A DNA stretch of 64,000 bases from Rhynchospora pubera (lineage: Eukaryota; Streptophyta; Magnoliopsida; Poales; Cyperaceae), in contig CM051462.1 in the NCBI GenBank assembly GCA_028095005.1, positions 126,160,752 to 126,224,751 of the forward strand, given 5' to 3'. Below the pieces are notes generated by a model that made no database searches, was not told where the DNA came from, and saw only the letters and a list, made by a program, of their open reading frames with translations. Shown in pieces: positions 1 through 12,773 of this stretch (positions are counted from its first letter, which is position 1; every line of letters begins with the position of its first letter). The position numbers and the translations under genes were made by a program.

Positions 1-336
1 TGACAATTAGGTTTTTTTTCAGGATAATTGATATTTTTTCCAGGGCAAATATTTTTTCCGGAACAATTAACATTTTTCAAAGACAATTAACTTTTATTTT
101 TCCATAATAGTCTGTAAAATTTTGCTAGGATCAGCTTTTTCTTTCGGGACAATTAATTTTTTTCCTAGGACAAACATTTTTTTTAGAACAATAAACAATT
201 TTTAAGAACAATTAGCATTATTTTATAGGCCAGTTAGAATATTGATGAGGACAATTAGTATCATAATATCAGGACAACTAGTATTATTTGTTAGGACAAT
301 TAAGATATATATCATGATAATTAGTTTCGTAATATA
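1..336. repeat. Degenerate GGACAATTA-type interspersed repeat
   Basis: The motif (G/A)GACAATTA recurs about every 20-40 bases through this T-rich stretch, with variants such as ggataatt and gaacaatt. The spacers are mostly runs of T. The same motif on the opposite strand (AATTGTCC/AATTGTC) fills 46930-47105. It has no coding potential. It may be the edge of an AT-rich repeat family into which the neighbouring Helitron inserted. Confidence 0.5.
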
Positions 337-1450
337 CTAGTTACAGTTTCGCGCTTCGCGCGATTAATTATATATATATATATATTAGAAAAATACATCG
401 CTGGAACTTTTATAACTTTTTAAGAATATCTATTAACTTTCATAGAACAAAATTTTTGAAGGTTTGTAAACAATTAAATAAAAGAATTAAAATCTTGAAT
501 GAGTTGGTTAAAAATGAAAAATTTCATTTCTTATGAGATTCAATAAATTTTTAAAAAGTTTATTAAATTAGATCTACCACTTAAAAAAATATATATGATA
601 AAAAAACTCATTATGTACAAAAGGGCTTGTGCATCATGATGCACCATAACATTACATATTTATAATAAATAAGTTATTTTTTAATAATAAGATCTATGTT
701 ATTTTACAATAGAATAAAAAATAATAAATAAATTATAGAAAATATTTGATAACTTCAAACCATTAAAATGGAAAATATCACTGTAACCAAATTTTAGGAA
801 AGATATGAAGCAATAAAAAAAATAAAAATATCATTCCTGAAATTCGTACGATATAAAAAATTATCTTTAATAATTTTATTTTATAATTTTGTGAGTATGT
901 ACGTAAAATTTCATGCATAAATAAATTTAGAAAAACCCTCATTTTAACATGTGAATACATAAATTATAGATATGAAATACATTTCTGAAAGCATTCTCAA
1001 GTCTTAATTGAAAAATTTTATGTTAGTAGGTTCCTCACATATTAATTTGCGTGCATGCATATAAGTACCAAAATACATAGGGGACGTCCATTTTGTGAGT
1101 AGGGACGGTGCATCCGGTTTGGTGCGGTCCATTATTAGTCCCACATGAAATTCTAAACTTTCAACATCCTAATATGTAGAAGCCTTCACATTTATAAATT
1201 TAATTTCCAATGTTCTTTGTGCCACGTGGAGAGGAAATGAATTGGAAAAAAAATGCAATTGGCAGTAGATCACATTAAATAAAAAAAAAAGATCACACGG
1301 AGTATGTGGGGGACCCACCCAAGAATGCATTCTTAGAAAAAAAAAAGGAAACCAGGTGAGAATCAACGGTTCTGATCAGTCCAAATGAAATCAATGATCT
1401 AGATAAATCTAAAGGAGTACTGTAGAAAAGATTTCTAGAATTGGAGTATT
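337..1450 (-). mobile_element. Short non-autonomous Helitron, minus strand
   Basis: Read on the minus strand, the element ends at 337-340 with CTAG next to a T. About 10 bases inside lies a GC-rich hairpin (TCGCGC-TTC-GCGCGA, about 349-363). Hairpin plus terminal CTRR before T is the classical Helitron 3' end. The other end (about 1400-1450) shares about 70 bases with the right end of the 37.3-40.4 kb element: agataaatctaaa, then tgtagaaaagat and gagtat. The outermost base at that end is not certain. No Rep/helicase is present, so it is non-autonomous. Confidence 0.6.
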
Positions 1451-2278
1451 TATAGATAGATAGATGATGTTAGGAGAGGAGATAGTAAGTGTGTGGATGA
1501 GATGTAGTATGTGTAACACTTGACAAATAGAAATAGATGATAAGGATGCTAGCTCGATAAGCATTCCGAAAATGGAAAAAAATAAACACGTCATCTAGGA
1601 GATGATGGGATGAAGCCAGGAGGGATGATTTTTAAGTAATTCCAATCATAAATTAATGCCTTAATGGAGGTTATTATTAAGAAGTGAAATTTCGACATAT
1701 AGGCTGTGCTCTAGAGCAACGTTTGTAAAGGAATAGAAGAGAGAGGAACGGAAAAATAATTCGAAACCGACCTGTCCGTAAAAAAAATTGAAAGAAAGAA
1801 AGAGAAAACAATAGAAGAGACACACTGAAATTAAAAAAGTTTTCGAATAAACTTGTACATCCCAAAATTGAAGGATAACAAAAGTTGGATAATTTTCCTC
1901 TCCTCTACTCTCCAAAATTAGAAAGCATGGCGCTCATATATTTTTGTTCGCTTCCAAAACAAAACAAATTCAATTATAATTTTCCGAATTCCCCCCCCCC
2001 CCCCCCCCGATTAAAAATGCACAGAAGAGCCCCCAACCACTCCGAATGTGAGCAGTAAAGTAATTCGAATTCTGTGAGATCCCGACCATTAACCCGGCAA
2101 TCCAAACCATCTAACCGCATCAATATCCACGCTAGCACGAATCTCAGAAGATCCACCACTCCGACTCGGACCCCGACCCGAATCGAAGACCCAACTCTCC
2201 TTCCCTCTAGATCTATTCTAACCACTCTTCTCTCTCTCTTCCTCTCCTCTCCTCTCGATCTCAGCTCCCATCTCTCCA
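1451..2278 (+). promoter_or_regulatory. Promoter and 5' UTR region of TML
   Basis: This is non-coding sequence upstream of TML. It holds an 18-base C homopolymer (1991-2008), then a CT-rich tract (about 2220-2275, repeated tctct and cctct) directly before the ATG. CT-rich leaders are common in plant housekeeping genes. I could not assign a clear TATA box. Confidence 0.45.
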
Positions 2279-5200
2279 ATGGCGTGCCTAGCGCTGTCGC
2301 TCCAGCCGACCAATGGCCCCGATATAATGCTACAAACTCGCGAGTGGTTCCCTCCTTCCCGAGCCCTCGCCGCTCTCTCCGCCTTCCGTCTCACTCGCCT
2401 CTCTCAATCCTCCCACCGCGCCGCCTCCTCCTCCTCCGCCTCCGCATCGGCGCAGCCTCACCCCAGTTCTGACGATCTCGATTCCTCTCTCGGCGACGAT
2501 CCCCTTGCGGCTTCCAGCGGCCAGGTTTGACACTTTTTGTTCCTCTTTTTTGTTAAATTTGGTTTTATCACTCTAGGGATCACCGTGTTTAGAATCTCTC
2601 TATACTGGTGTCAGAATTGGTGCCATTTCTCTAGGGATCACTAAGGTTAAAGGTCTGGTGTTCCTTGATTTGCTTGATTTGAAGCAGCAGATCAAATTTA
2701 GTTCATTTTGCATCTTTTGGTGGCTTTCCATTATAATGAGCTGGACAAGTTTAGAGTTGAGTGAATGGTGGGGACATTAGCAAAAAATCTTCATCTCAGA
2801 ATTAAGAAAAGGCTGGAAGTAATTAATTTACAGTGTAGTTACATAAAAATGTAAGTTGAACTGGAATTGAACCGGGATCAATTTATTATGCTGGAGACCC
2901 TTCCTCTTCCTTCTTTCTCCATTTTTATGTTTTGCTAGGTGTTGGTCACATCAAACTACCTCATTTATAATATTTGCCCGTGCCCTTGTACCTTGAGATT
3001 AACCACAATTGTCAACCTAACTGAGGAAACTAAATTTGCAGGAATTAAGCCCTAATTAATTGCCTGATTGCATGTGAAAAGGCATCCATTTTTTTTTTTA
3101 AAAAAATTCTACCATGGCAACAACATAAAACTGGGTAATGTGGAAAGGAAACATAAGTTTAAACCAAACCAGCAGAAAAGACCTGAATTTTGTCATTAGT
3201 TACTGAAGAGATCCAACTTTCTGTTGTTTACTGCGTAAGAACAGTAGTGGAATTCATTATCTCTGTATACAGGGTAATAAAACTAAACAAGGTGGAGAAA
3301 TCCACTTATTTCCAATAAAGAATAAATAAGATCCATGTGGTTAAAATACAAAGGATGGTTCTCATTACAAGATATACTTTTTATAACAATCTTAAACAAA
3401 TCAAAATGTGGTATATACAATGAAATTCAATAAGACTGGGGTGAATAAAGTTCACATGAAAGAAACCCACTTTCCAATTGTTTAGCATAGTATTGTAACA
3501 TATTACTTTACTGATTTTAGTACAGTTTGCTTGGATCCTTTTGATTCCTTTTAGGAAAAAGTTCAAAATTCTTCAAATTATTGGATTTATCATGCTGTTA
3601 TGAAACCAGGTGATTGTTGGTGTAGAGTCAAAGTATCGAGTGATCTATCGGCTTGTGAACTCAATCTATGTACTTGGTGTAACGACAGCAGATGATCAAG
3701 CACGTGCTGCCACTAATGCCTTTGATTGTATCAACACAGTCAACCAAGCTGTCTCCGTTGTTGTGGCGGCATGTCGTGGTGTTGACGTCACCCCTGAAAA
3801 GGTGGATTTTTTTTTCTACTCTGTAATGTCGATTGATTATGATCAGCCTACCAGGTCTTTAGGAAAGAATATCCGCCGTTCATCATGTCAAACCAATGAA
3901 ATGACTACTCTATTCCCCTTTATTGTTAATGCGAATGAATCTGGTTGACAGTGCCTGGTGCAGTTCATACTAGCGCTAAAAGTACATCATTTTAGCGTCA
4001 TTTGCCTATGACACATCTCTATTGGAATTTGGAAGTAAAAAGGTTCAGCCTAAGTAAAATTGGCAATCTTGCTTCCCCTAATTTTTCGGGTGGTGACTTC
4101 ATATTTTTGTTTCATTGCCTATTCATGCATAGTTGTAGCCATTGGCTAGAATACTTTTGTTTTGTTTTGGAAATTGAGTGTTAATTTTTCTGTGGCTACC
4201 GTGCCTAATATTTCGTCTTTATTTTGCTGAAAATCCAGAGTTCTTTTTTTTCTAGTTACCACTATGAGAAATTTCATATGTGGTGATTTATTGGGTATGA
4301 TTTGCAACATAATGCTTCTTTATTTCCTTCACAGAAATGATGATAATGGATTCTCTTTGTGTCACGTACTCAGGATATTTTGATTCAAATGATGCTAAAA
4401 AGCATGAATTCCTCCAGAAATTCAACTTACCATAGAATGATGATCTTAGTTTTATGCTTATAACAGGTGCATCGGAAGTACCCCGAGGTTTACATGGCAC
4501 TTGATATTGTTCTACGTGGAGCGGCAGGGGCTGTCCGATTGGCAGCTATTCTGTCATCTATCCATGGAGACAACATTGCAAAGCTTGTTTCATCTGCACC
4601 TGATGCTGAGTCACGTGTGAGAGGTGCTGATCAATGGTCTGCGCAGATGGAGGTACTATCTGCTGACAGGCGGGCCACACTCGAATCATTCTCTGGGGCT
4701 ACTTTTGAACTCCCAGCAGAAACGCTTGCTGCTGGTATGTCAAATCCGTCATTTATAGTTTCATACCTTGATGATAAGAAATACACATTTCAATGGGGCA
4801 AAAGAAAGCAATCCTTCCATTCTTTTTCCCCCTTCTTGCTTAAAAACCTTGTTTATAGATAAGCAGCAAAATGGTAAAAAAAGGGATCAATTGATTGTCT
4901 TTTTGTGGATTATTAAAGCAAAAAATATCAACATGTTATGTGCAACTTACCTGACGTTAATGCATTTTGAAATTTTGAAATTGATATTTTATATCTTTGA
5001 CAGGTGATGAGGTTGCTGTAGCAATTGCACCAGTAGTTGTCACAGAGGACCAGTCACAGAAAGATCAACCCCCTCAAACCACTGACGAATCAACTGAAGA
5101 GAAAGACCCATTCGCAGCCAGTGAAAAGCTAAATAAGCCTGAAGAAGCCCTAGTAGGTGGTTTCAAGAAAATAACGGATCCCACATCAGACCCCACAGCT

Positions 5201-6247
5201 GCCTTGGCTGGCCTAGAGGTCACCACTCTACCCCCAGCTGAGGCCACCAAACCTACCTTTGTAAGCGTTGAGGGTTTCGAGGGTGACTATGGTGGTATTG
5301 AATTTGGTTCAGAAGAAGCCTCCCTTAATGATGCTTTTGAAGGGTTCAATACTGCCTTTGGTGGTGGTCTTGATGCCTCAGAATTTGTGACCACAACAAA
5401 AACCAAGCCCAAGGGTCCAGGCTTAACGGGTCTGGAGTTATTGGCAACTGGACCAGGTGGGCCTACTCCAGCTACGGCTGCTGGGTCCCAGCTCGATGGC
5501 ATAATGGCTGCACAGGCTGCTGCAGAGATGACAACTCCAGAAATGTATATCCATGAGGAGATTAACGCAGAGTTCAAGGAGTCACTTCTTTCGCGTGTTG
5601 GATTGAAGGGTACAGTTTATTTAAGAACCCTGCCACCCAAAAAGGCTGCAGGGAAAGAGACTGAGTTCTCCTTCAGGCTTGAGGGCACATCTGTAATTAA
5701 ACGTGCTGCCTTGTTGAGCTCGACTGTTAGCAGTCTTGAGAATAATTTGTTCCATGTGCGAACTGGATCCAAGGAGGAACCCATACCCGTTCTAAAGTTC
5801 AGTCTGCAGCCGAAGCTTACCCCATTGCCTCTTAGGGTGCGTTTGTTAAAGCGCCACAGTGGGACCCTATTGTCAGTGATGATACAATATGCTTCTAACC
5901 CGACCTTGCCTTCACCTTTGACAAATGTTACATTTGCAGTGAAGCTGCCGGTTGACCCGACTCTGTTGAATGTTTCACCTAAGGCAGTTTTGAACAGAGA
6001 GGAGAGGGAGTTGAGGTGGCACATACCAGATATACCGCTCAAGGAACATACTGGCCGGTTGCGGGCCCGCATGCCAGTTGATCAGGACTCTAGCGAGGGA
6101 GAGTTGGATGTTGTTGGTATGGTGAGGTTCTCGGGTCAGGGCCTAATGACCCTGTCTGGTGTCTCAATCCGACCTGCTAGTGAGTCAGTCGTGCAATTTA
6201 CCGAGGTCAGCCATACCTATTCTACTGGGAATTATTCGTGTCTTTAA
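2279..6247 (+). CDS. TML: TPLATE complex subunit TML (muniscin-like)
   Basis: Four exons, 2279-2524, 3610-3801, 4467-4734 and 5004-6247, join in frame into a 649-residue protein. All introns are GT-AG. I recognise the family from its N-terminal longin-like part (residues about 80-235, with a VGVESKYRVIYRLVN-like strand), an acidic Pro/Thr-rich linker, and a mu-homology domain from about 415 to the C-terminus. In plants TML is a core subunit of the eight-part TPLATE complex, which acts at the plasma membrane in clathrin-mediated endocytosis and is usually essential. The length fits the family. The ATG is the first in frame and lies just after a CT-rich leader. The gene is convergent with the small minus-strand gene at 8064-8709. 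No lesion is seen. Confidence 0.92.
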
Positions 6248-7550
6248 TTTGGTTCTCATGGAGGTGGCTATTCTTTTAGAAATTTTCTTCATTTGTTTTT
6301 TTCCTTTGCCCTTTTTTTTTTTTTTTTTTTCAAGAGTGCATTCTTGATGTATGTAGAGGTGTTGGTGTTAGGATGATAGTGCTTGTGATGCTATGTTTTT
6401 GTTTTGTTTTCCTTCCTTTTGTTTGGCTAAGTATGAATTGTGAGTGCTGCTTTTTGTCTGCCTTTTTCTTCTTATTCTGTACCATTGTATAAGAAACGTA
6501 TATCACATAAATATAGGGCTGATCATCTTTGTTGGTAATGTTTTGTACTGTTTAGATATGTAATTGACAAGGAGCCTACTTTTGCTCGGTGGTAAAACTA
6601 TTATTAGATAGTTGCGACGTGTACTCACAAATGATGCGACTATGTGAGCACACAAAGATATGTGGGTATATTTATGATGGTTTGTTCGTTCACTGTCCGT
6701 AGTCTTTTTACATGAATATTTGAGGTGCAGGGTGAAGATATATGACTACGTCTGTGTTATATGAAGCTATAACTTGGGCATAATATGTGTGTAACTTGAT
6801 AGTAGTTTTTTTCTTTTTGTGAAAAAAGAAACAAAGAAAACAGTCGTGCGTGTTAGCCATCTTCTGAATCAGCTATCACCTACAAGTTAACTACGAAGGC
6901 ATTTGGCCCCGTTAAAATCATTAAGCTTGGAACACACTCTACACAGTCATTTAATACAATGATTGTTGTTTGTGAAACCGCATAGGCCATAGCATCATGT
7001 GATGGCGTGTCATGGTCCGTTTCAAGCTTTCCAATCCTCGTGATATCTTGTCTTCCTCTTTTGAACATTTGTCTGATTGCAATCGGCCATCTTTTACTTT
7101 ACATCTCCTTTTAACAAGACAACAGGCGCTCTTATCCAATAAGATACGTGGTATAGCGGGGTATAAAGATGAAAAACACAAATGTTATATATGTTTAGTC
7201 AAATTTATTGAATTTTTGATGTATTAAAAGAAAGTATAACAGGTTAATTGCATTGACACGTCACAATATGTTGCATTGAATTGTACAACTTTCGCTTGGA
7301 AAAAAAAAAAGTATAATAGGTATATTGGCTTGACACGTCACAGTATCGTGAATCGAAGTTTCACTAATTTTGCTGGAAAATAGAAGGTATAATAAATACA
7401 TTGGATAGATACGTCACAGTGTTGAAACCTCACATAGGTTATAGCAAGGTAAATTCACGTTTACACACTCGAAAAAAAATTATTTTATTTATATGTGATA
7501 TTTATAAATAAGAAAGGCAATTATCAATACAGAAGGAGAATACGGAACAT
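6248..7550. other. TML 3' region and intergenic DNA
   Basis: The first few hundred bases are T-rich (including a run of about 20 T near 6310) and probably hold the TML 3' UTR and polyadenylation signals. From about 7230 to 7430 a short phrase built on cattgacacgtcacaatat / attggcttgacacgtcacagtat recurs loosely three times. I see no gene here. Confidence 0.4.
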
Positions 7551-7731
7551 CAGGGGCGGATCTACCACCGGGGCGGGTGGGGCTAGAGCCCCACCTCATG
7601 CCGTCGAGCCCTTGGAGCCCCCCTTTAGCCCCAGCTAATTTTTTCTGCCATTGGAGCACTCAAAAGTGGGGCTGAAGACTTAAACAGAGGTTGTCAGACC
7701 CGCCTAGATATTTTTTCTAGATCCGCCACTG
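7551..7731. mobile_element. hAT-type MITE with perfect 8-bp TSD
   Basis: This 181-bp element has terminal inverted repeats CAGGGGCGGATCTA (left) and CAGTGGCGGATCTA (right end, reverse complement). It is flanked on both sides by the 8-bp direct repeat CGGAACAT (7543-7550 and 7732-7739). An 8-bp duplication with CAG-type ends is the signature of hAT transposons. It has no ORF, so it is a non-autonomous MITE. Confidence 0.85.
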
Positions 7732-7739
7732 CGGAACAT

Positions 7740-8063
7740 AGAACGGTTTGTGGAAGCACCACTAATTTTATACTCATATACATACGAGAGTTAATTTTAC
7801 CAATGAAGCTATCAACTAACGTTTAAGAAATTTCGCCCTGATTTTATTCAGCACATCATTCACTCTTTATGCACATAGGAGTAAATTATACATAAAAATG
7901 ATTTTGAACATAGCTCGCTCTTTTTGTACATAAAAAATAGGTATTATGGCATAGGATGAAATTTAAACGAAATTTCTTGAAAGAAAAAAGAGCACACCCA
8001 TTACTGAAATGCTTCAACCTAGAACTTAGATCCTTAATTTCTCTATAACTATCTACGTCTACA
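7740..8063. other. Intergenic, AT-rich
   Basis: This lies between the hAT MITE and the stop codon of the small minus-strand gene. It may include that gene's 3' UTR. I see no other feature. Confidence 0.4.
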
Positions 8064-8709
8064 CTAGACCATGTTCATGGGCGCAGTGGCAGCCACAGCA
8101 ACGCTCTCCACTGCACGGCAGCTGAGGGATCGGATCAGTTTCCACCCAGTTGAGCTCGTTCGTGTCTCCGACACTGGGTTTGCCAATTTTCTCTTGACAC
8201 GCTTTCTGATATCTCTTAGGTCCATTTCTGGTAATGGTACTCGCACCAGCCTGAACACGAGCCGGTACCACCTTGGCTGAACCCTTCTTGGTGGATCCAT
8301 CTAATACAATGTCCCCACAAAAAAAAAAGAAAATCCTTCAGCAAGAGAAGATAACATACAATTTAATTACTATAAAAATATTGACCACAAAATAAATTTG
8401 ATGTATAAACATGAGAATTTTAGTTTATCGTACCGTTGCCTCTTGTAGCGGCACAAGGCCTTTTGGCTTTTGAGCATCAGAAGGAAGAAGTTTACCAGAG
8501 AGAAATATACCGTCTGCAATGCAAGGTACTGATGGCATTTTGCAGAGGGGGCTGTAAAAGGAGAACTCAATGCCATCAGGGCTCAAAGAAAATTCTTGGT
8601 CATCACAAATGGAAGATGACGTGGTTGGATCACGTCCGTAGGTGTCGAAATGGTCGGTCGTGATCGGAAGGTCCGAAAGAGAAGGAGAAGGAGAGTGGGT
8701 TTGGAGCAT
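8064..8709 (-). CDS. Uncharacterised small plant protein, two exons
   Basis: Two exons on the minus strand, 8709-8434 and 8300-8064, join in phase through a GT-AG intron into about 170 residues. The start is the first ATG, giving MLQTHSPSPSLSDLP. The first exon is Ser/Pro/Asp-rich with a short F-x-F stretch followed by AD-x-IF-x-x-GKLLP. That resembles the core of plant DUF1645 and membrane-associated kinase regulator (MAKR) type proteins, which are likely intrinsically disordered. The second exon is basic (many R and K, ending near WKLIRSLSCR), as expected for a nuclear or membrane-binding tail. No enzyme motif or signal peptide is visible. The frame choice for exon 2 rests on splice phase and composition. 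Family assignment is weak, and it could be a lineage-specific protein. Confidence 0.5.
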
Positions 8710-9059
8710 TTTTACAAGAGGAAAAACTGCCTTTTCTTTTTTATCACAATTCACAAATCCAAAGGCAGGAGGAGCAACTATCGGTTATATAGAAAATTGT
8801 ACATTAACAAGCGAGGCAGAGAAGGTAAAGGGGTTTTCCTATTTCTATTTTCTGCAGAAGGAGCAAGCTAGACTGGAATCATGGAATGTTGTCCCCTTCT
8901 CTAAATTGGAAGCGACACGGTTTTGGAAGGTTCTGACATGCCTTTTGTCATGCTTATATCTAAAAGCGTAATACCGGAACCTTCCTGATAACGACGACTA
9001 ATAAAATCTAGAATTTGACATGTCAGAAGAAAAGATATTAAGGTTGCATTATATATGAA

Positions 9060-9620
9060 TACGTAACCGTGCATCTTGAAAAATAATGTACAAATACAAT
9101 AAATCGTACTGACATCGGGTCAAATTTATTAACTGACTATTCAATGTAGATATGAACACGGAGGTATTTTGTATGAAACTTGTCTAACATAATTTTAGAA
9201 TAATTAAAGTAAAACAAAATATTCTGCTTCAAAACGACATGTACTTCACATTGAAATAGCAATTCATGATGGTAATAGCTGTAGGATCGATGATACTACA
9301 GTTCTTTTTCTTAATTAATTTTTGAACTTCTAAAATATGATGGAGTATGAAGGTCAAGTACATTAATTGATTATTCTTGAGAGATTAAATGTAATTTATA
9401 TTTTGATTGCGATGTCTATATATGACAGTAATTATATTATACACATGAAAAGAGAGAAAGTTTATTTCACGTTTAACTTAATTTTTGTTAGCGATCTCAA
9501 TTTAACAACTTCTGTGGATTTATCAAATTGTACTCAAATTCTAACAACCCAATGTGTTAAATTGCTGATTGGATAACAGACTAACAACCACTTATGTGAC
9601 AAGAGTATTCTTTGACTATA
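9060..9620. repeat. Direct repeat A (copy 1)
   Basis: This segment is similar to 12774-13130 in the same orientation. Both contain ccgtgcatcttgaaaaat, a block around ttagaataattaaagtaaaa, and the phrase agcaattcatgatggtaa, and both end with a stretch around ttgttagcgacctcaa and ctaacaacccaat. The copies differ by substitutions and indels, so the duplication is not recent. One copy lies 5' of the small minus-strand gene and the other 5' of the first phosphatase gene. Confidence 0.6.
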
Positions 9621-9802
9621 GTAGTAAAACCGAAGAAATTAAAGAAATTAAGAGAACTGACAATTTTATTTTAATTTATTAAAATGATTGTCATTGCTTC
9701 TGTTTTCTTAAAAAAAAATATGAACAAACATTTAAATTTTAAAAAGAAATAAAAAGACAAAATTTTCATATTTCAAGCAAGTGCAGCTAAACTTACATCT
9801 TA

Positions 9803-9821
9803 GGGGGGGGGGGGGGGGGGG
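9803..9821. repeat. Poly-G tract (19 G)
   Basis: An uninterrupted run of 19 G in AT-rich intergenic DNA. The length of such a run is unreliable in most sequencing data. Confidence 0.7.
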
Positions 9822-10396
9822 CATTACAAAAAGTAACTACAACTTAACTTATATCACAAAGTATTCTAAATTTAAAAAAATATATATGGCATTTCTTTGC
9901 AACTAAAAAAATGATAACTTATATAATCTTAATTCAGCTCTAAGATTTTGATCGCATAATATTTAAAATTCTCATCTTAGAAAAAAGATTATTAAAACCA
10001 TCACATTGGAATACCTAACCCCTAAGTTTTTATGGAAAAAAAATGTATCATATTGTTTTTATGGTAACCACAACACATAAATCAAAGTCACTTGTTAAAT
10101 GGATTTTTTTTATCCTCCATTATCTCTTATCGTATTGAAAAATGTATTAAAAAATTGGCCCATAAATGAACTGAAACCAATAAAAGCGAAATGATTAAAT
10201 TAATGGCTTAGATCAATGTATAACAAATTCAATTTGGCTAGTCAAGAATTCTTTGTTGAAATCCGATTTTTCTTTTAAAAGATACGGATTGAATATCACT
10301 AACTATGCAAAATGGTAAGATACTTTTCAATTTGTAAAGAGATACAATAGTTTTTCATAAACAACTTTTACCTTCTAAAACATTCAAACTGTAATC

Positions 10397-10790
10397 ATTA
10401 ATTTTTTTCCTTTTTTAATAAAAAATGTGGTTAAATTGTTTGCATTTCGTTTGAGATAAAAAGTTCAAAATTTTATATTTAATTTCTTCCAACATCTTAG
10501 TATGGAAAGAGTTAGAATAAGCTTTTCATTTATCTACTTTTATTTTAATATTTTTCTTACGTGAACATTCGGCTTTCTTCAGATCGGAAGAACTTTAATA
10601 TATAGGAACATTGTGTTTAAATATGCACATCGGTACTCATCGCTTTATCATTTCTCATAATGTGCATTGAATCCTTTTAAGTAATTATGCTCTTAGAAAT
10701 ACGATAATACAGCTATATTTGTATGGCCTACTTTTTTAAAAAAAACATGAGTTTCAATGTATCTTTCGTGACAGATTTTCAATGCCAATG
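10397..10790. repeat. Direct repeat B (copy 1)
   Basis: This matches 11679-12060 in the same orientation. Shared landmarks are cattaatttttttcc, cttagtatggaaagag, gaacattcggctttcttc (gaacattcagctttcttc in copy 2), ggtactcatcgctttatc and atatttgtatggcctac. The function is unknown and both copies are non-coding. Confidence 0.65.
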
Positions 10791-11678
10791 GGTACCAAAT
10801 TTTGCCCTTGACATATCTTGTCTTAAAATATTCTGAAAATAAAACATAATGTATTACACTTGTCATATATATAATCTTCTTTCTACTGGAAAAATAAGAA
10901 AGACATATATAGATTAATCATCATATTTCGCAAAGATACTATATATAATTGTAAAACCCTATAAAATAATTAAAAGCCCTTATTTCTGTAATAAACTTTT
11001 GCTAATTATCTATTCGACATTGAGAATACTTGCTTACCACATATACATGAGAAATTAATCATCAAATAACAACACGATAGTACATTGAATAAATGAAAAG
11101 AACTAGCGATATATTCAAGCTAACACAATTTCTTCTCATCTATTTACTCCAAATCAATCAATAGTTTCTTATTAATGTACAAATAAACAACCATTTTTGT
11201 TCAAAATCAGGAACTACTTTCCCACCCCATGGATTGAACCAAACTTAAACATGACAAGGGAAAAAGTTTCTCGGATAAAGAAATTAATCAAGTACTAAAA
11301 ACCTTTCAACTACAAAACCATTTCACAATTTATCCAAAAGGGAACTAAGGAGATGGTTAAGGGAGGTCGATTTGAGAAGAAAAAAATAGTCAGAGATCTA
11401 GAGAAGAGATTGTTGAATGCTAGAAATTTTGTTGTGCTCTCATAGAGGTGCTTGTGATTATAAAAGAGGAAAATGAGCCAAAAATAGGGAAAGGCGGTGT
11501 GTCATGAATTTCACAGTTTTGGAAAGCTCTTAATTTATCTCAGTATTAACTAGCAACTACTATCTTTATCGAAGCGCTAGCTCTACAATTGGCAAACTTT
11601 CAGATATCTATTTTGGGCGGAGCTGGCGTTATTTAATTCGAGTTTTGTCACTGAATGTAAGGTGGATTCCAGAGTCAT

Positions 11679-12060
11679 TAATTTTTTTCCTTTTTAATTA
11701 AAAAATGTAGTTAATTAAATTGTTTGATAAAAAAATTAAAAAATTTATATTTAATTTCTTCCAATATCTTAGTATGGAAAGAGATAATAATTAGTCGAAT
11801 AATCTTTTTATTTTTCTACTTTCATTTGAATTTTTTTTATGCGAACATTCAGCTTTCTTCTTCATAGAAGAACTTTAATATGAACATTGTGTTTAATTGT
11901 GTACATTGGTACTCATCGCTTTAGCATTTCTCATCATGTGTATTGAATCCTCTTTAAGTAATTTTGCTCTTAGAAATGTGATAATAAAACTATATTTGTA
12001 TGGCCTACTTTTAAAGGAAGAATGAGTTTGAACGTATATTTCATGACAGATTTTCAAGTA
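11679..12060. repeat. Direct repeat B (copy 2)
   Basis: This is the partner of 10397-10790, diverged by small indels. Just after it (about 12066-12115) lies a GTTTGGATGGGG-like phrase followed by a three-fold GAAGAAG run, a probable remnant of a Tourist-like MITE. Confidence 0.6.
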
Positions 12061-12773
12061 GACAGCTTTGGCCTTTGTTTGGATGGGGTTGGAAGAAGGA
12101 AGAAGGAAGAAGGCCACATGCAAGAGTAAATGATCTAACTCGTATCGATCCGATATGGATGGGTTATGGATCAATTCGACCGATGTCTGTTAAAATACAA
12201 AGATATAAATTAAATTAAATTGAAGTAAGTGATACTATATATAGTTTTTTTTTTCTTTTGAGAGAACTTGGTAGTGGGTACCAAGGTATATAGTTAGTTG
12301 CTACTCTTGCATGACTCATGACTGTGACGGATTGATAGTCTTAAAAATGTTGCTTCCCATCCTAAAATTCTATTCAAAAAGTTCTTAAATAAACCTTTGA
12401 CATACATATCCTAATTTTTTTTTTGAAGAAATACATATCCTAAAATATAGGAAAGATATAAAAGGGTTCGGTTGGATGGAATCGTATACGATTTGCGAGA
12501 CTCTGACGGATTAATTAGTCTTTGAAATACATCAATCCATTTACTTTCGTATTATTTAGTAGGTTGAATCTGGCCTCCAACATAGATTAGCTTTCTATGC
12601 ATATATGTAATCTCTTCCTAGTCACAGTTCTCTATTCAGATAAGCATTTTGAAGCATCATGGGTAGATACGTGCTAATTTGCCACCAAACATATAAAACT
12701 TTGTTGTTAACTGTGATTAATTACTAAGCTTAAACTAGGCTTAAACCATTACGGTAACATTATATTAGAATAC

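Noticed and set aside
1991..2008. Poly-C tract (and poly-G at 9803-9821) as special structures
   Set aside because: Simple homopolymers in AT-rich DNA; possible slippage or sequencing artefacts, with no associated feature.
8071..8280. Plus-strand ORF over the small gene's second exon
   Set aside because: It is a shadow frame of the minus-strand exon, which has matching splice phase with exon 1.
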